A stretch of 64,000 nt of DNA from DASUPK01 sp963804595 (GTDB taxonomy: Bacteria > Actinomycetota > Thermoleophilia > Solirubrobacterales > 70-9): the NCBI GenBank assembly GCA_963804595.1, contig CAWDQZ010000011.1, positions 58,361-122,360 of the forward strand. The letters run 5' to 3'. The number at the start of each line of letters is the position of its first letter. Position 1 is the stretch's first letter. Under the pieces are notes generated by a model. That model saw only the letters and a list, made by a program, of their open reading frames with translations, was not told where the DNA came from and searched no databases. Both the position numbers and the translations under genes were made by a program. Positions 32,233 through 41,772 of this stretch are shown in pieces.

Positions 32233-33255
32233 ATGGCAGTCAAGGTCGGCATCAACGGCTTCGGGCGCATCGGCCGCAACCTGTTCCGCGCGGCCCACGA
32301 GTCGAATGCGGACATCGAGATCGTCGCGGTCAACGACCTGATCGACACGGAGATGATCGCCTACCTCCTCAAGTACGACTCGGTCCTCGGTCGCTTCCCT
32401 GGCGAGATCGAGGTCTCGGACGACGGCATCAGGGTCGACGGCCACGAGATCAAGGTCCTGAACGAGAAGGACCCGGCGGCCCTGCCCTGGGGTGACCTCG
32501 GCGTCGAGGTCGTGATCGAGTCCACCGGGATCTTCACCAAGCGGGAGGGCGCGCAGAAGCACCTCGATGCCGGGGCGAAGAAGGTGGTCATCACCGCCCC
32601 CGCGACCGATCCCGACATCACCGTCGTGCTGGGCGTCAACTTCGAGTCCGACTACGACCCCGATCAGCACAACATCATCTCCAACGCCTCCTGCACCACC
32701 AACTGCCTGGCGCCGGTGGCGAAGGTGCTCAACGACACCGTCGGAATCGAGCGCGGCCTGATGACGACGATCCATGCCTACACCGCCGACCAGCGACTTC
32801 AGGACATGCCGCACAAGGACTACCGGCGGGCCCGCGCCGCAGCGGTCAACCTGATCCCGACCAGCACCGGCGCGGCCAAGGCGATCGGCTTGGTTCTCCC
32901 CGAGCTGCAGGGAAAACTCAACGGCATGGCGGTCCGTGCGCCGGTGATCACCGGATCTCTCGTTGACCTCGTTTGCGACGTCTCCAAGGAGACCAGCGCC
33001 GACCAGATCAACGCAGCGATGAAGGAGGCCGCGTCGGGTCCGCTCTCGGGAATCCTCAAGTACACCGAGGATCCCATCGTCTCGACGGACATCGTCACCG
33101 ATGAGCACTCCTCAGTCTTCGATGCCGAGCAGACCAGGGTGGTCGACGGAACCTTCGTCAAGCTGCTCTCCTGGTACGACAACGAGTGGGGCTACGCCAA
33201 CCGCTGTGTCGAGTTGGCGGAGAAGGTGCTGGAGCCGGCGACGGTCGGTGCCTGA
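32233..33255 (+). CDS. gap: Glyceraldehyde-3-phosphate dehydrogenase
   Basis: A 340-residue glycolytic enzyme converting glyceraldehyde 3-phosphate to 1,3-bisphosphoglycerate with NAD+. The Rossmann start is VGINGFGRIGRNLFR, the active-site cysteine C154 is in SNASCTTNCLAP, and the C-terminal WYDNEWGY is intact. An Asn-Asp pair (VNDL) after beta-2 suggests NAD preference. TAGGAGG precedes the ATG. It leads a gap-pgk-tpiA-gpmI-tgt run. Confidence 0.97.
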   Translation: MAVKVGINGFGRIGRNLFRAAHESNADIEIVAVNDLIDTEMIAYLLKYDSVLGRFPGEIEVSDDGIRVDGHEIKVLNEKDPAALPWGDLGVEVVIESTGIFTKREGAQKHLDAGAKKVVITAPATDPDITVVLGVNFESDYDPDQHNIISNASCTTNCLAPVAKVLNDTVGIERGLMTTIHAYTADQRLQDMPHKDYRRARAAAVNLIPTSTGAAKAIGLVLPELQGKLNGMAVRAPVITGSLVDLVCDVSKETSADQINAAMKEAASGPLSGILKYTEDPIVSTDIVTDEHSSVFDAEQTRVVDGTFVKLLSWYDNEWGYANRCVELAEKVLEPATVGA

Positions 33256-34457
33256 GCGAACCGACGACGCGCTCGTTCACCAAGGCGAGCGTCAGAGACG
33301 CGGAGGTCGAGGGTCGCCGCGTCCTGCTGCGCGCCGACCTGAACGTCCCGCTCGAGAACGGGGTGGTGACCGACGACACGCGCATCCGCGCGTCGCTGCC
33401 GACCATCGAGCTGCTCCGCGATCGAGGCGCGAGCGTCGTACTGGTCTCGCATCTCGGCCGGCCGAAGGGGCCGCGATCCTGCCCTCTCGATGGCGCCGGT
33501 CGGCGAGCGCCTCGGCGAGCTGCTCGGCACCGAGGTGAAGCAGGCCCCGGCGGTGGTCGGCGACGAGGTCTCCGCGATGGCGTCGGGCCTCGAGCCGGGT
33601 GAGGTGCTGCTGCTGGAGAACAGCCGCTTCGAACCCGGGGAGACGAAGAACGACCCGGCCCTGGCCGAGGCCCTCGCCTCGCTGGCCGAGCTCTACGTCA
33701 ACGACGCCTTCGGCTCCGCCCACCGGGCCCATGCCACGACGGAGGGCGTGGCCCACCACCTGCCCGGCTACGCGGGGCTCCTGCTCGAGCGCGAGGTCGT
33801 CGAGCTGACGGCGGTCCGTGACGACCCGGAGCGACCGCTGGTGATCGTGCTGGGCGGAGCGAAGGTGACCGACAAGCTCGGCGTGATCGACCGCTTCCTC
33901 GGCTTCGCGGAGGAGATCCTGATCGGCGGCGCGATGTGCTTCGCCTTCTTCAAGGCGGAGGGCCGCGACACCGGCAACTCGCTCGTGGAGGAGGAGGGGG
34001 TCGAGTCGGCCCGGCAAGGTCCTCGAGGAGGCGAAGGGGAGCGACACGATCCTGGAGCTGCCCGAGGACCTCTGCCTCGGCCGGGAATTCGATGCCGGAC
34101 ACCGAGACCCGCCTGCTCAACGGCGTCGACGTGCCCGAGGGCTGGATGGGGCTCGACATCGGCAGCAACACCATCGCCAACTTCGGCAAGCAGATCGCGC
34201 GAGCCGGGACCGTCTTCTGGAACGGGCCGATGGGCGCCTTCGAGCTCGAGCCCTTCTCCAATGGGACCCGCGCCGTCGCGGAGGCCGTGGCGGCGGCGCC
34301 CGGCCACACCGTCGTCGGCGGCGGCGATTCGGTGGCGGCACTGCAGAAGTTCGGGCTGGCGGGCGCGGTCGACTGGCTCTCCACCGGGGGCGGCGCCTCG
34401 CTGGAGCTGATGGAGGGCAGGGAGCTGCCTGGCGTAGAGGCGCTGCAGGATGCCTGA
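33252..34457 (+). CDS. pgk: Phosphoglycerate kinase, interrupted by three +1 indels
   Basis: Makes ATP from 1,3-bisphosphoglycerate. The protein is complete if three single inserted bases are ignored: near 33471 (after SHLGRPKG), 34015 (after EEEGVESAR) and 34094 (in GREFDADTETRLL). Corrected length is 400 residues, normal for Pgk. Key pieces are VLLRADLNVPLENG, SHLGRPKG, LGGAKVTDKLGVI, FWNGPMGAFE and VVGGGDSVAA. The start is uncertain: the first in-frame candidate is CTG 33252, overlapping the gap stop. Since the enzyme is normally essential and all pieces are conserved, sequence errors are the likely cause. It overlaps tpiA by 8 bases. Confidence 0.92.
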
Positions 34458-35211
34458 CCGGACGCGGTACCTCGCGGCCAACTGGAAGATGCACAAGACG
34501 ACCGAGGAGACCGAGCGCTTCCTCGCGGACTTCCTGCCGCGCATCGCCGATTCCGCGGAGCCGGAGATCGTCGTCTGCCCGCCCTTCACCTCGCTGAGGA
34601 CCGCGATCGAGCTCTGCTTCCAGAGCCCCGTCCGGGTCGCCGCCCAGAACATGCACGAGGCCGACGAGGGTGCCTTCACCGGCGAGATCTCGGCGCCCAT
34701 GCTGATCGACCTGGGCGTCCACGGCGTCATCCTCGGGCACTCGGAGCGCCGTCAGTACTTCGCCGAGAGCGACGAGGCACTGGCGCGGAAGGTGCCGGCT
34801 GCGCTGGGCGCCGGCCTGGAGCCGATCCTCTGCGTGGGCGAGAACGAGGCCCAACGGGACGCCGACGAGACCGAGGAGGTGCTCACGCGCCAGGTCAGGG
34901 CAGACCTGGCCGAGGTGCCGGATGCCCGGCTCAGCGAGGTGGTGATCGCCTACGAGCCGATCTGGGCGATCGGCACCGGGCGGACGGCCACCCCCGAGCA
35001 GGCGCGGGAGGCGATCGCGTTCATCCGCTCCCTGATCGACCGGCGCTCCGACGAGGCCGCCGCCGCGATCCGGATCCTCTACGGCGGCTCCGTGAAGCCC
35101 GACAACGCCGCCGAGCTGATCTCGCAGCCGAATGTCGACGGCGCACTGGTCGGGGGCGCGAGCCTCGATCCGGCGGACTTCGCGGCGATCGTCGACGCAG
35201 CGGGCCGATGA
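34450..35211 (+). CDS. tpiA: Triosephosphate isomerase
   Basis: A 253-residue TIM barrel interconverting dihydroxyacetone phosphate and glyceraldehyde 3-phosphate. Catalytic residues are in place: K13 in ANWKMHKT, H97 in LGHSERR, E169 in AYEPIWAIGTG; the phosphate loop YGGSVKPDN follows. The ATG at 34450 lies 8 bases inside the end of pgk, and its stop overlaps the gpmI start (ATGA), so the glycolytic genes are translationally linked. Confidence 0.97.
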   Translation: MPDRTRYLAANWKMHKTTEETERFLADFLPRIADSAEPEIVVCPPFTSLRTAIELCFQSPVRVAAQNMHEADEGAFTGEISAPMLIDLGVHGVILGHSERRQYFAESDEALARKVPAALGAGLEPILCVGENEAQRDADETEEVLTRQVRADLAEVPDARLSEVVIAYEPIWAIGTGRTATPEQAREAIAFIRSLIDRRSDEAAAAIRILYGGSVKPDNAAELISQPNVDGALVGGASLDPADFAAIVDAAGR

Positions 35212-36755
35212 GCCCGCTGCCCTACGGGCCCAGCAGCCTCCCGGTCCCGGCGCTCGCGCTGGTCGTCCTCGATGGCTTCGGGAACGCACCGGACGGACCG
35301 GGCAACGCAATTTCCCAGGCCAACACGCCCGTGTTCGATGAGCTGTGGGCGGCGTACCCGCACTCCACGCTTTTGACCTCTGGCCGGAACGTCGGCCTGC
35401 CTGAGGGGCAGATGGGCAACTCCGAGGTCGGGCACCTCAACCTCGGTGCCGGCGCGATCGTCAAGCAGGACCTAGCCCGCATCGACGACGCGATCGCCGA
35501 CGGCAGCTTCTTCGAGAACCCGGCGCTGCGCGCGGCCTGCGGTTCGGCGCGGGAGTCCCGGCGCGGCCGGCTGCACGCAATCGGCCTGATCTCCGACGGC
35601 GGCGTCCACTCGGGCTGGGAGCACATCGAGGCGGTTATCGAGCTTGCCGGCGAGGAGGGGGTCTCCGAGCTCGTGCTCCACGTCCTCACGGATGGGCGGG
35701 ACACGCTGCCAACCTCGGGGGCCGGGTATGTCGAGGAGGTCGAGCGCTGGCTGCGCCACGTCGGCTCGATCGGGACGGTCGGTGGGCGCTACTGGGGCAT
35801 GGATCGCGACCGCCGCTGGGACCGGACGAAGAGGGCCTACGACGCGATCGTCCACGCCCGCGCGCCGCGGGCCGATGCGGCCGTCCAGGCGATCCGCGAT
35901 TCCTACGAGCACGACGTCACCGACGAGTTCATCGAGCCCGTCGTGATCGGCGATTTCGACGGCGCCGAACCCGATGAGCCGTTCATCTTCATCAACTTCC
36001 GGCCCGACCGGGCGCGCCAGCTCACGCGGGCCCTCGGCGAGCCGGACTTCGACGAATTCGATCGTGGCGGCTCCGGTCCGTTCCAGCTGACGACGATGAC
36101 GGAGTACCGTCACGGCTGGCCCTATCCGGTCGCCTTCCCGCCGCGGGAGCCGAAGGTCACGATCGCCCAGGTGATCGCCGAGCAGGGCGAGCGGCAGCTG
36201 CACGTCGCAGAGACGGAGAAGTACGCGCACGTCACCTATTTCTTCAACGGCGGACGCGAGCAGGAGTGGAGCGGGGAGGAGCGCTACCTCGTCGACTCGC
36301 CCCGCGACGTCCCCACCTACGACGAGAAGCCGCAGATGAGCGCGGCGGCCGCAGCGAAGGCGTTCACGGAGCATTGGCGTGAGGACGGCTACCGCTTCGG
36401 GATCATCAACTTCGCGAACCCGGACATGGTCGGCCACACCGGGGTGATCCCGGCCGCCGTCGCGGCGGTGGAGGAGGCAGACACCCGTCTCGGCGAGGTG
36501 GTCGCGGCCGTCCACGAGAAGGGCGGAGCGCTGATCATCACCGCCGACCACGGCAACTGCGAGCAGATGCTCGAGCCGGACGGCTCGCCCAACACCGCCC
36601 ACTCGACCAACCCCGTCCCGGTGATCGTCACCGTCGACGGCATCTCGCTGCGCGACGGCGGCATCCTCGCCGACGTCGCCCCGACGGCGCTCGACCTGCT
36701 CGGCATCCCGCAGCCCGAGGCGATGACCGGGCTCTCTCTGCGCGAGGAGAAGTAG
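35208..36755 (+). CDS. gpmI: 2,3-Bisphosphoglycerate-independent phosphoglycerate mutase
   Basis: A 515-residue metal-dependent enzyme of the alkaline-phosphatase superfamily interconverting 3- and 2-phosphoglycerate. LVVLDGFGNAPDGPGNAI gives the first metal Asp, QMGNSEVGHLNLGAG holds the nucleophile Ser, and ITADHGNCEQML and NTAHSTNPVPV give further metal ligands. The insert domain carries VLTDGRDTLPTSG. It is the fourth consecutive glycolysis gene here. Start ATG 35208 overlaps the tpiA stop. Confidence 0.96.
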   Translation: MSPLPYGPSSLPVPALALVVLDGFGNAPDGPGNAISQANTPVFDELWAAYPHSTLLTSGRNVGLPEGQMGNSEVGHLNLGAGAIVKQDLARIDDAIADGSFFENPALRAACGSARESRRGRLHAIGLISDGGVHSGWEHIEAVIELAGEEGVSELVLHVLTDGRDTLPTSGAGYVEEVERWLRHVGSIGTVGGRYWGMDRDRRWDRTKRAYDAIVHARAPRADAAVQAIRDSYEHDVTDEFIEPVVIGDFDGAEPDEPFIFINFRPDRARQLTRALGEPDFDEFDRGGSGPFQLTTMTEYRHGWPYPVAFPPREPKVTIAQVIAEQGERQLHVAETEKYAHVTYFFNGGREQEWSGEERYLVDSPRDVPTYDEKPQMSAAAAAKAFTEHWREDGYRFGIINFANPDMVGHTGVIPAAVAAVEEADTRLGEVVAAVHEKGGALIITADHGNCEQMLEPDGSPNTAHSTNPVPVIVTVDGISLRDGGILADVAPTALDLLGIPQPEAMTGLSLREEK

Positions 36756-36797
36756 CGACCCGCATACCCTGGCCGGATCAGGTCTGATCCAGACAGG

Positions 36798-37976
36798 CTG
36801 CGGTTCGAGATCCAGGCCCGTGACGGCAATGCCCGCGCGGGCCTGATTCATGTCGGGCACGGCGAGGTGCCCACACCCGCGTTCATCCCGCTCGCCACGA
36901 AGGGCAGCGTCCGCGGGCTCTCCTCGTCGGAGGTCGCGAACCTCGGCTACGAGATGGTCCTCGGCAACACCTTCCACCTCCACCTGGCGCCGGGGGAGGA
37001 GGCGATCGCGGCGCGCGGCGGGCTGCACCGCTTCATGGGCTGGGAGCGGGCGATCATCACGGACTCGGGCGGCTTCCAGGTCTTCTCGCTCGCGCACGGC
37101 GGCGTCGCCGACGAGATCAAGGGCCGCCGGGGGAGCGCGCCGGGCGGCGCCAAGGTCGAGATCTCCGAGGAGGGCGTCGCGTTCCAGTCGCTGCTCGACG
37201 GCTCCAACCGCTTCCTCGGGCCGGAGGAGTCGATGCGGATCCAGGCCGCCCTGGGCTCGGACATCGCCCTGACCTTCGACGAGTGCACCCCCGCGCACGC
37301 CGACCGCGAGTACACGGCGCGCTCCACGGAGCGCACCCACCGCTGGCTCGACCGCTGCCTCGCCTGGCACGAGCGCGAGGGACCGGCCGCGCAGGCGGTC
37401 TTCGGGATCGTCCAGGGCGGCGTCCACGAGGATCTGCGCCGGGAGTCGGCGGAACGCAACTCGGCGGCCGAGATCGACGGGATCGCGATCGGCGGCACGC
37501 TCGGCCGTGAGAAGTCCGAGATGCACGCGGTACTCGGGTTCACCGTGCCGCTGCTGCCGAAGGAGGCACCGATCCACCTGCTCGGCATAGGGGAGGTCGA
37601 CGACCTGCTCGTCGGCATCGGCATGGGCATCGACCTGTTCGACTGCGCGATCCCCACGAGGCTCGCCCGGCACGGCACCGCCCTCGCACCGGTCCCGGAG
37701 GGTCGCTTCCGCATCGACCTCACCAAGTCGACCTACGCAGATGACGACTCGCCGCCGGTCGAGGGCTGCCCCTGCGAGGCCTGCACCCGCCACACCCGCG
37801 CCTACCTCCACTACCTGGCGCGGAACAAGGACCTGACCGGCACGCGCCTGCTCACCCTCCACAACCTGACCTACATGGAGCGCCTGACCGCCGGCGCGCG
37901 CGATGCGATCGCGGACGGCCGGTACCGGGCCTACTCGGAGGCCGTGCTGGGCGGAGCGCCCCCGTGGGCCGCCTGA
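36798..37976 (+). CDS. tgt: tRNA-guanine transglycosylase
   Basis: Exchanges guanine at wobble position 34 of certain tRNAs for the queuosine precursor. TIM-barrel enzyme with catalytic Asp in TDSGGFQVFSLAHGG, second Asp in GIDLFDCAIPTRLARHG and the zinc site CPCEACTRHTRAYLHYL. The first standard start, GTG 36867, would cut off the family N-terminus; the codons from 36798 read LRFEIQARDGNARAGLI, which is conserved, so I start at the CTG there. The upstream gap holds no ATG or GTG in frame. Stop is 3 bases from the convergent kinase gene. Confidence 0.92.
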   Translation: MRFEIQARDGNARAGLIHVGHGEVPTPAFIPLATKGSVRGLSSSEVANLGYEMVLGNTFHLHLAPGEEAIAARGGLHRFMGWERAIITDSGGFQVFSLAHGGVADEIKGRRGSAPGGAKVEISEEGVAFQSLLDGSNRFLGPEESMRIQAALGSDIALTFDECTPAHADREYTARSTERTHRWLDRCLAWHEREGPAAQAVFGIVQGGVHEDLRRESAERNSAAEIDGIAIGGTLGREKSEMHAVLGFTVPLLPKEAPIHLLGIGEVDDLLVGIGMGIDLFDCAIPTRLARHGTALAPVPEGRFRIDLTKSTYADDDSPPVEGCPCEACTRHTRAYLHYLARNKDLTGTRLLTLHNLTYMERLTAGARDAIADGRYRAYSEAVLGGAPPWAA

Positions 37977-37979
37977 CCC

Positions 37980-39177
37980 CTACTTGGTGTTGTCCTCGAC
38001 AACGTGTCGCAGGGCGTCGATCTGGTCGTTCACGTTCTGCTTGACGACCTGATCGAGGTTGATCTTGTTGCTCCCTCCGCTGGAGGCGAGGGCGACGAGC
38101 GCGGCGACCGCCGCCGCGAGCAGCAGGATCGAGATCACGATCAGCGCGTTGCGGGCGAAGCTCGACGCCCGCCCGCGGCGCTGCTGGCTCGCCGGGCGTT
38201 CCTCGCGGGGCGGCACCGGGCGCCGCTGCGGGCGACGCTGGGTGCGGGTCCGCGGCAGGTGGCGGGTGGGCGAGGTCGGCGTGTCGTCGCCGAGGACCCG
38301 GGTGGCGGCGGTCCCCTCCGGTGACTGGCCCATCAGCCCGCGGCGCAGCGCATCGGCCAGCTCGCCGGCCGCCGCGAATCGGCGGGTGGGGTCGGACTCG
38401 AGCGCGACCAGGACCGCGTCGCCCACTGCCTGGGGCACGTCCTCGCTGTAGTTGCTCGGGTGGAGCGGCTGCTCGGACTGCTGGCGGACCGCCAGCTCGG
38501 CGAGCGAAGCGCCCTCGTAGGGGAGGCGGCCGGTGAGGAACTGGTAGAGCACGACGCCGAGCGAGTAGACGTCCGAGGACGGGGTCGCCTCATCGCCGCG
38601 GGCCTGCTCGGGCGCCAGGTAGGCGGCGGTGCCGACGACGGAGCCGACCTGCGTGATCCGAGTCTGCTCGCGCGCCCGCGCGATCCCGAAGTCGGTGATC
38701 TTCACGGTCATGTCGCCGCCGCCGGCCGGTCCCCCGATGATCATCAGGTTGCCGGGCTTGATGTCGCGGTGGATGATCCCGTGGCGGTGGGCGTAGTCGA
38801 GGCCGGCGCAGGACTGGATGCCGATCTCGACCGTGGTCTCCGGGTCGAGCTTGCCCTCGGCCTGGAGCAGCTGCGCGCCGGAGCGGCCCCGCACGTACTC
38901 CATGACGATGTAGTGCTGTCCGTGGTCGATACCGGTGTCGTAGACCTGGACGATGTTGGGGTGAACGAGCTTCGCGACCGCGAGCGCCTCACGCCGGAAC
39001 CGCGCCACGAAGCGCTCGTCGTCCGAGAGGTGCTCGGCGAGGATCTTCACGGCCACCGTGCGCTCGAGGATCGTGTCGGTCGCGCGGAACACCGATCGAC
39101 ATGCCGCCGCTGCCGAGGCGGTCCTCGATCCGGTAGCGGTCGGCGATCAGCTCGCCGCTGGGGCTGCGCGGGCTCAT
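37980..39177 (-). CDS. Membrane Ser/Thr protein kinase (PknB-like, no PASTA), with frameshift
   Basis: Hanks-type kinase, about 398 residues once one extra base near 39097 is removed. Without the correction the N-lobe (ADRYRIEDRLGSGGMS) is split from the rest (VFRATDTILERTVAVKIL). Catalytic loop HRDIKPGNL and metal loop KITDFGIAR are intact, and the APE motif reads YLAPEQ. After a basic Pro/Arg-rich juxtamembrane stretch comes one membrane helix (ALIVISILLLAAAVAALVAL), then only a short outside tail, with no PASTA sensor. The stop of an upstream lipoprotein gene overlaps its ATG (ATGA), so the lipoprotein could be the missing sensor. Confidence 0.9.
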
Positions 39178-39681
39178 AGTCCTCCCGGCCCGATCCCGCC
39201 GGAGGCGCCGGGGGTCGTCGTGGTGTTGGGCGTGGTCTGCGTCTGGGTGGGAGTGCGTCTGGGTCTGGGTCGCGGGTCGTCGTTGTCGACTGGCGTGCGC
39301 TGCGTAGTGGTCTCCTGCGTGGTCGACGGGGTCGCTCGTGGTCGGCTGGGTGGTCGTCGTCGCGGTGCGGCCCGCGCACTTGCTCGGGTCGGTGAGCAGC
39401 AGCTTCAGGTTGTTGGCGCCGCTGTCCAGCGCCTGCTTGACGTCGTTGTTGACGCTCGAGGGAAGATCCGCGATGTCGGCGAGCAGGTCATCGGTCTTGT
39501 CCGCTGCCACCAGGCAGCTCCCGACGTCGACGTTCGCCTTGATCTCGGCGATCTTGGCGAGCAGGACCTGTGAGTTCTCCTTCGCAATCGACGGATCTGG
39601 CCCGCTGTTCCCGCAGCCGTAGACGGCCGCCGAGACGGCGAGAATCAGGGCAAGCAGGATCGGCCGCAGGCGCTTCGGCAT
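39174..39681 (-). CDS. Lipoprotein with Thr/Pro-rich tail, coupled to the kinase, with frameshift
   Basis: A secreted protein of about 168 residues once one extra base near 39330 is removed. The signal peptide MPKRLRPILLALILAVSAAVYGC ends in the lipobox cysteine. A helical domain follows (about residues 25-100, with LAKIAEIKANVDVGSC and LLADIADLPSSVNNDV), then a Thr/Gln/Pro-rich disordered tail. In the corrected frame the stop overlaps the kinase ATG, which supports the correction. No known domain; possibly the extracytoplasmic partner of the PASTA-less kinase. Confidence 0.7.
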
Positions 39682-39725
39682 CGCGGCGATACTAGCCCGC
39701 GCTTCTCTGGAGTTCGGCAAGGTCG

Positions 39726-40463
39726 TCATTGCCCGATGTAGAGCCGATCGGCGAGCAGTTCGGGCAGTCCCGCCTCGCGAATCGGCTCGGCCGCCAAGTC
39801 GATGTCGTAGCCCGTGCGGTGGTAGGTCGCCGTCCACGAATCCGTGTCGAGCTCGAGCCAGGCGGCCCGTGGATCGCCGTCCCGCGGCTGCCCGACGCTG
39901 CCAGGATTGAGCAGCCAGCGGCTCTCGGAGAGGTCGATCTCCCTGCCGCCCTCGGCCTGGCCTCCGCCATCGCCGCCGGGCGGGCCGTTCCCGTCGGAGA
40001 ACCAGAGCGCGACGTGAGAGTGCCCGATCAGGCTCACCCGCGCGGACTGCTCCTCCATGCACTCGCGCGCCTGATCCACCGCGAGGACGTACTCCCAGAC
40101 CGGATCACGCGGGGAGGCGTGGTAGAGCCCGACCTCGTGATCGGTGCTCTGGGGCTTGAGGCCCTTGAGGAACTCGATGGTCGAGTCCTCGGCGTTCGCT
40201 CGCGTCCATTCGACCGCGGCGGCGGCTGAGGCCGAGAAGACATCCGTTTCGATCTCGCCCGTCACGGCGAGGTCGTGATTTCCGACGAGGCTGAGCTCGC
40301 AGCGCTCGGAGACGAGCTTCGCGCATTCGTCCGGCTGTGCCCCGTAGCCGACGACGTCGCCCAGGCACCAGCGCTGCTCGATGCCGGCCACGTCGATCTC
40401 CGCGAGCACGGCCTCGAGCGCCGGAAGGTTGCTGTGTATGTCGGTGAGGATGGCGACTCGCAT
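39726..40463 (-). CDS. Metallophosphoesterase (calcineurin-like)
   Basis: A 245-residue binuclear metal phosphoesterase. All five blocks are present: LTDIHSNLPA, CLGDVVGYG, LVGNHDLAV, GLYHASPRD and LIGHSHVALWF. It resembles the YfcE/diadenosine-tetraphosphatase-like group of stand-alone enzymes. A Gly/Pro-rich insert (about residues 150-170) is unusual. It is divergent from the M48 peptidase with 16 bases between start codons, so the two may share a promoter region. The substrate is not predictable. Confidence 0.9.
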   Translation of the reverse strand: MRVAILTDIHSNLPALEAVLAEIDVAGIEQRWCLGDVVGYGAQPDECAKLVSERCELSLVGNHDLAVTGEIETDVFSASAAAAVEWTRANAEDSTIEFLKGLKPQSTDHEVGLYHASPRDPVWEYVLAVDQARECMEEQSARVSLIGHSHVALWFSDGNGPPGGDGGGQAEGGREIDLSESRWLLNPGSVGQPRDGDPRAAWLELDTDSWTATYHRTGYDIDLAAEPIREAGLPELLADRLYIGQ

Positions 40464-40479
40464 GAGGGTGGGGCCGTGA

Positions 40480-41772
40480 ATGGGCCCGGGACCGGCAGAA
40501 ACGGCGGTCTATCGTAGGGCGGTGCCCGGCCGATCGTCGCCAAAGTGGGTCCGACTCGGGGTCACGGCCGTGGCGGCGGTGGTCGTCGCCGAGGCCGCCG
40601 CCTGGCTGCTCCGACCGCGCGACATCGAGAATCCGGTGCACGCCGACGAGAACGCCTACTTCTCGCATGAGGAGCTGACCAAGGCACGCGACTACGCCTC
40701 CGGCCAGCGGCTAATTCTGGTCGGCAGCCTCGTAGCCGAGGGAGCGGTGCTGATCCTGCTCGCGACCGGCCGGCCGGCCGTGACGAGGCGGGCACTCGAG
40801 CGGCTCGCTGCCCGGCCCGTCCTGGGAGGGGCCGCGGCCGCGGCGGGCCTCTCGGTTGTCGTCGCGGTCACCACTATTCCATTCGGCATCTGGGCCCACG
40901 AGCGCTCGGTGGATGTCGGGCTCTCCACCCAATCGCTGGGCGGCTATCTGAGCGACTCGGGAAAGGCGACGGCGATCGGCGCGATCCTGGCCGGCGCCGT
41001 CGGGACCTTCGCGCTCTGGCTGATGCGGCGGTTCGGCCGCCGCTGGTGGATCCCGGGAACCGCCGGGGTGGTCCTCGGAGCGGCGGTAATCACCTGGCTG
41101 GCGCCGGTGGTGATCGCTCCGCTGTTCAACAAGTTCAAGGAGCTGCCGCCGGGCCAGGCGCGCACCGACGTCCTCGACCTGGCCCACCGGGCCGGCGTTG
41201 ACGTCGGCCACGTCTACGAGGTGGACGCCAGCCGGCGCACGACCGCGATCAACGCCTACGTCAACGGCATCGGGTCCTCGAAGCGGGTGGTCCTCTACGA
41301 CACGCTGCTCGAGGACCTGAACCGCCCCGAGCGCAACTCCGTGGTGGCGCACGAGCTCGGCCACGTGCACGGGAACGACATCCGGCGTGGGCTCGTCTTC
41401 GTCGCCCTGATCACGCCCCTCGCGCTGATCTTCGCCTCAGGAATGGCCCGGGCCATCGCCGGGAGGCACGGCGAGGAGCCCGGCCAGCCTGCATACCTGC
41501 CGGCCTTTGCGCTGGCGATCGCGGCCACCTCATTCGTCCTGGGGATCGCGGGCAACCAGCTGTCGCGGGCGGTGGAGGCGAGGGCGGACACCTTCGCCCT
41601 CCAGCTCACCGACGATCCCAAGGGCATGATCGAGCTGCAGCAGCAGCTGGCGGACCGCAACCTGGCCGATCCCGACCCGCCGGACGCGTTCAGCTTCGTC
41701 TTCGGCACCCACCCGCCGACGATCGATCGCATCGGCGCCGCCCTCGCCTGGGAGCATGGCGAGCGGCCGTGA
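40480..41772 (+). CDS. M48 family membrane metallopeptidase (Ste24/HtpX-like)
   Basis: A 430-residue membrane zinc protease. It has several N-terminal hydrophobic helices, then the zinc motif VVAHELGHVHGND (HExxH) and the third ligand Glu in AVEARADTFAL after two more helices. This arrangement fits CAAX-protease-like Ste24 homologs, in bacteria often quality-control proteases. ATG 40480 is used; a downstream GTG (40522) would shorten the leader. The stop overlaps the rlmH start. Confidence 0.9.
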   Translation: MGPGPAETAVYRRAVPGRSSPKWVRLGVTAVAAVVVAEAAAWLLRPRDIENPVHADENAYFSHEELTKARDYASGQRLILVGSLVAEGAVLILLATGRPAVTRRALERLAARPVLGGAAAAAGLSVVVAVTTIPFGIWAHERSVDVGLSTQSLGGYLSDSGKATAIGAILAGAVGTFALWLMRRFGRRWWIPGTAGVVLGAAVITWLAPVVIAPLFNKFKELPPGQARTDVLDLAHRAGVDVGHVYEVDASRRTTAINAYVNGIGSSKRVVLYDTLLEDLNRPERNSVVAHELGHVHGNDIRRGLVFVALITPLALIFASGMARAIAGRHGEEPGQPAYLPAFALAIAATSFVLGIAGNQLSRAVEARADTFALQLTDDPKGMIELQQQLADRNLADPDPPDAFSFVFGTHPPTIDRIGAALAWEHGERP

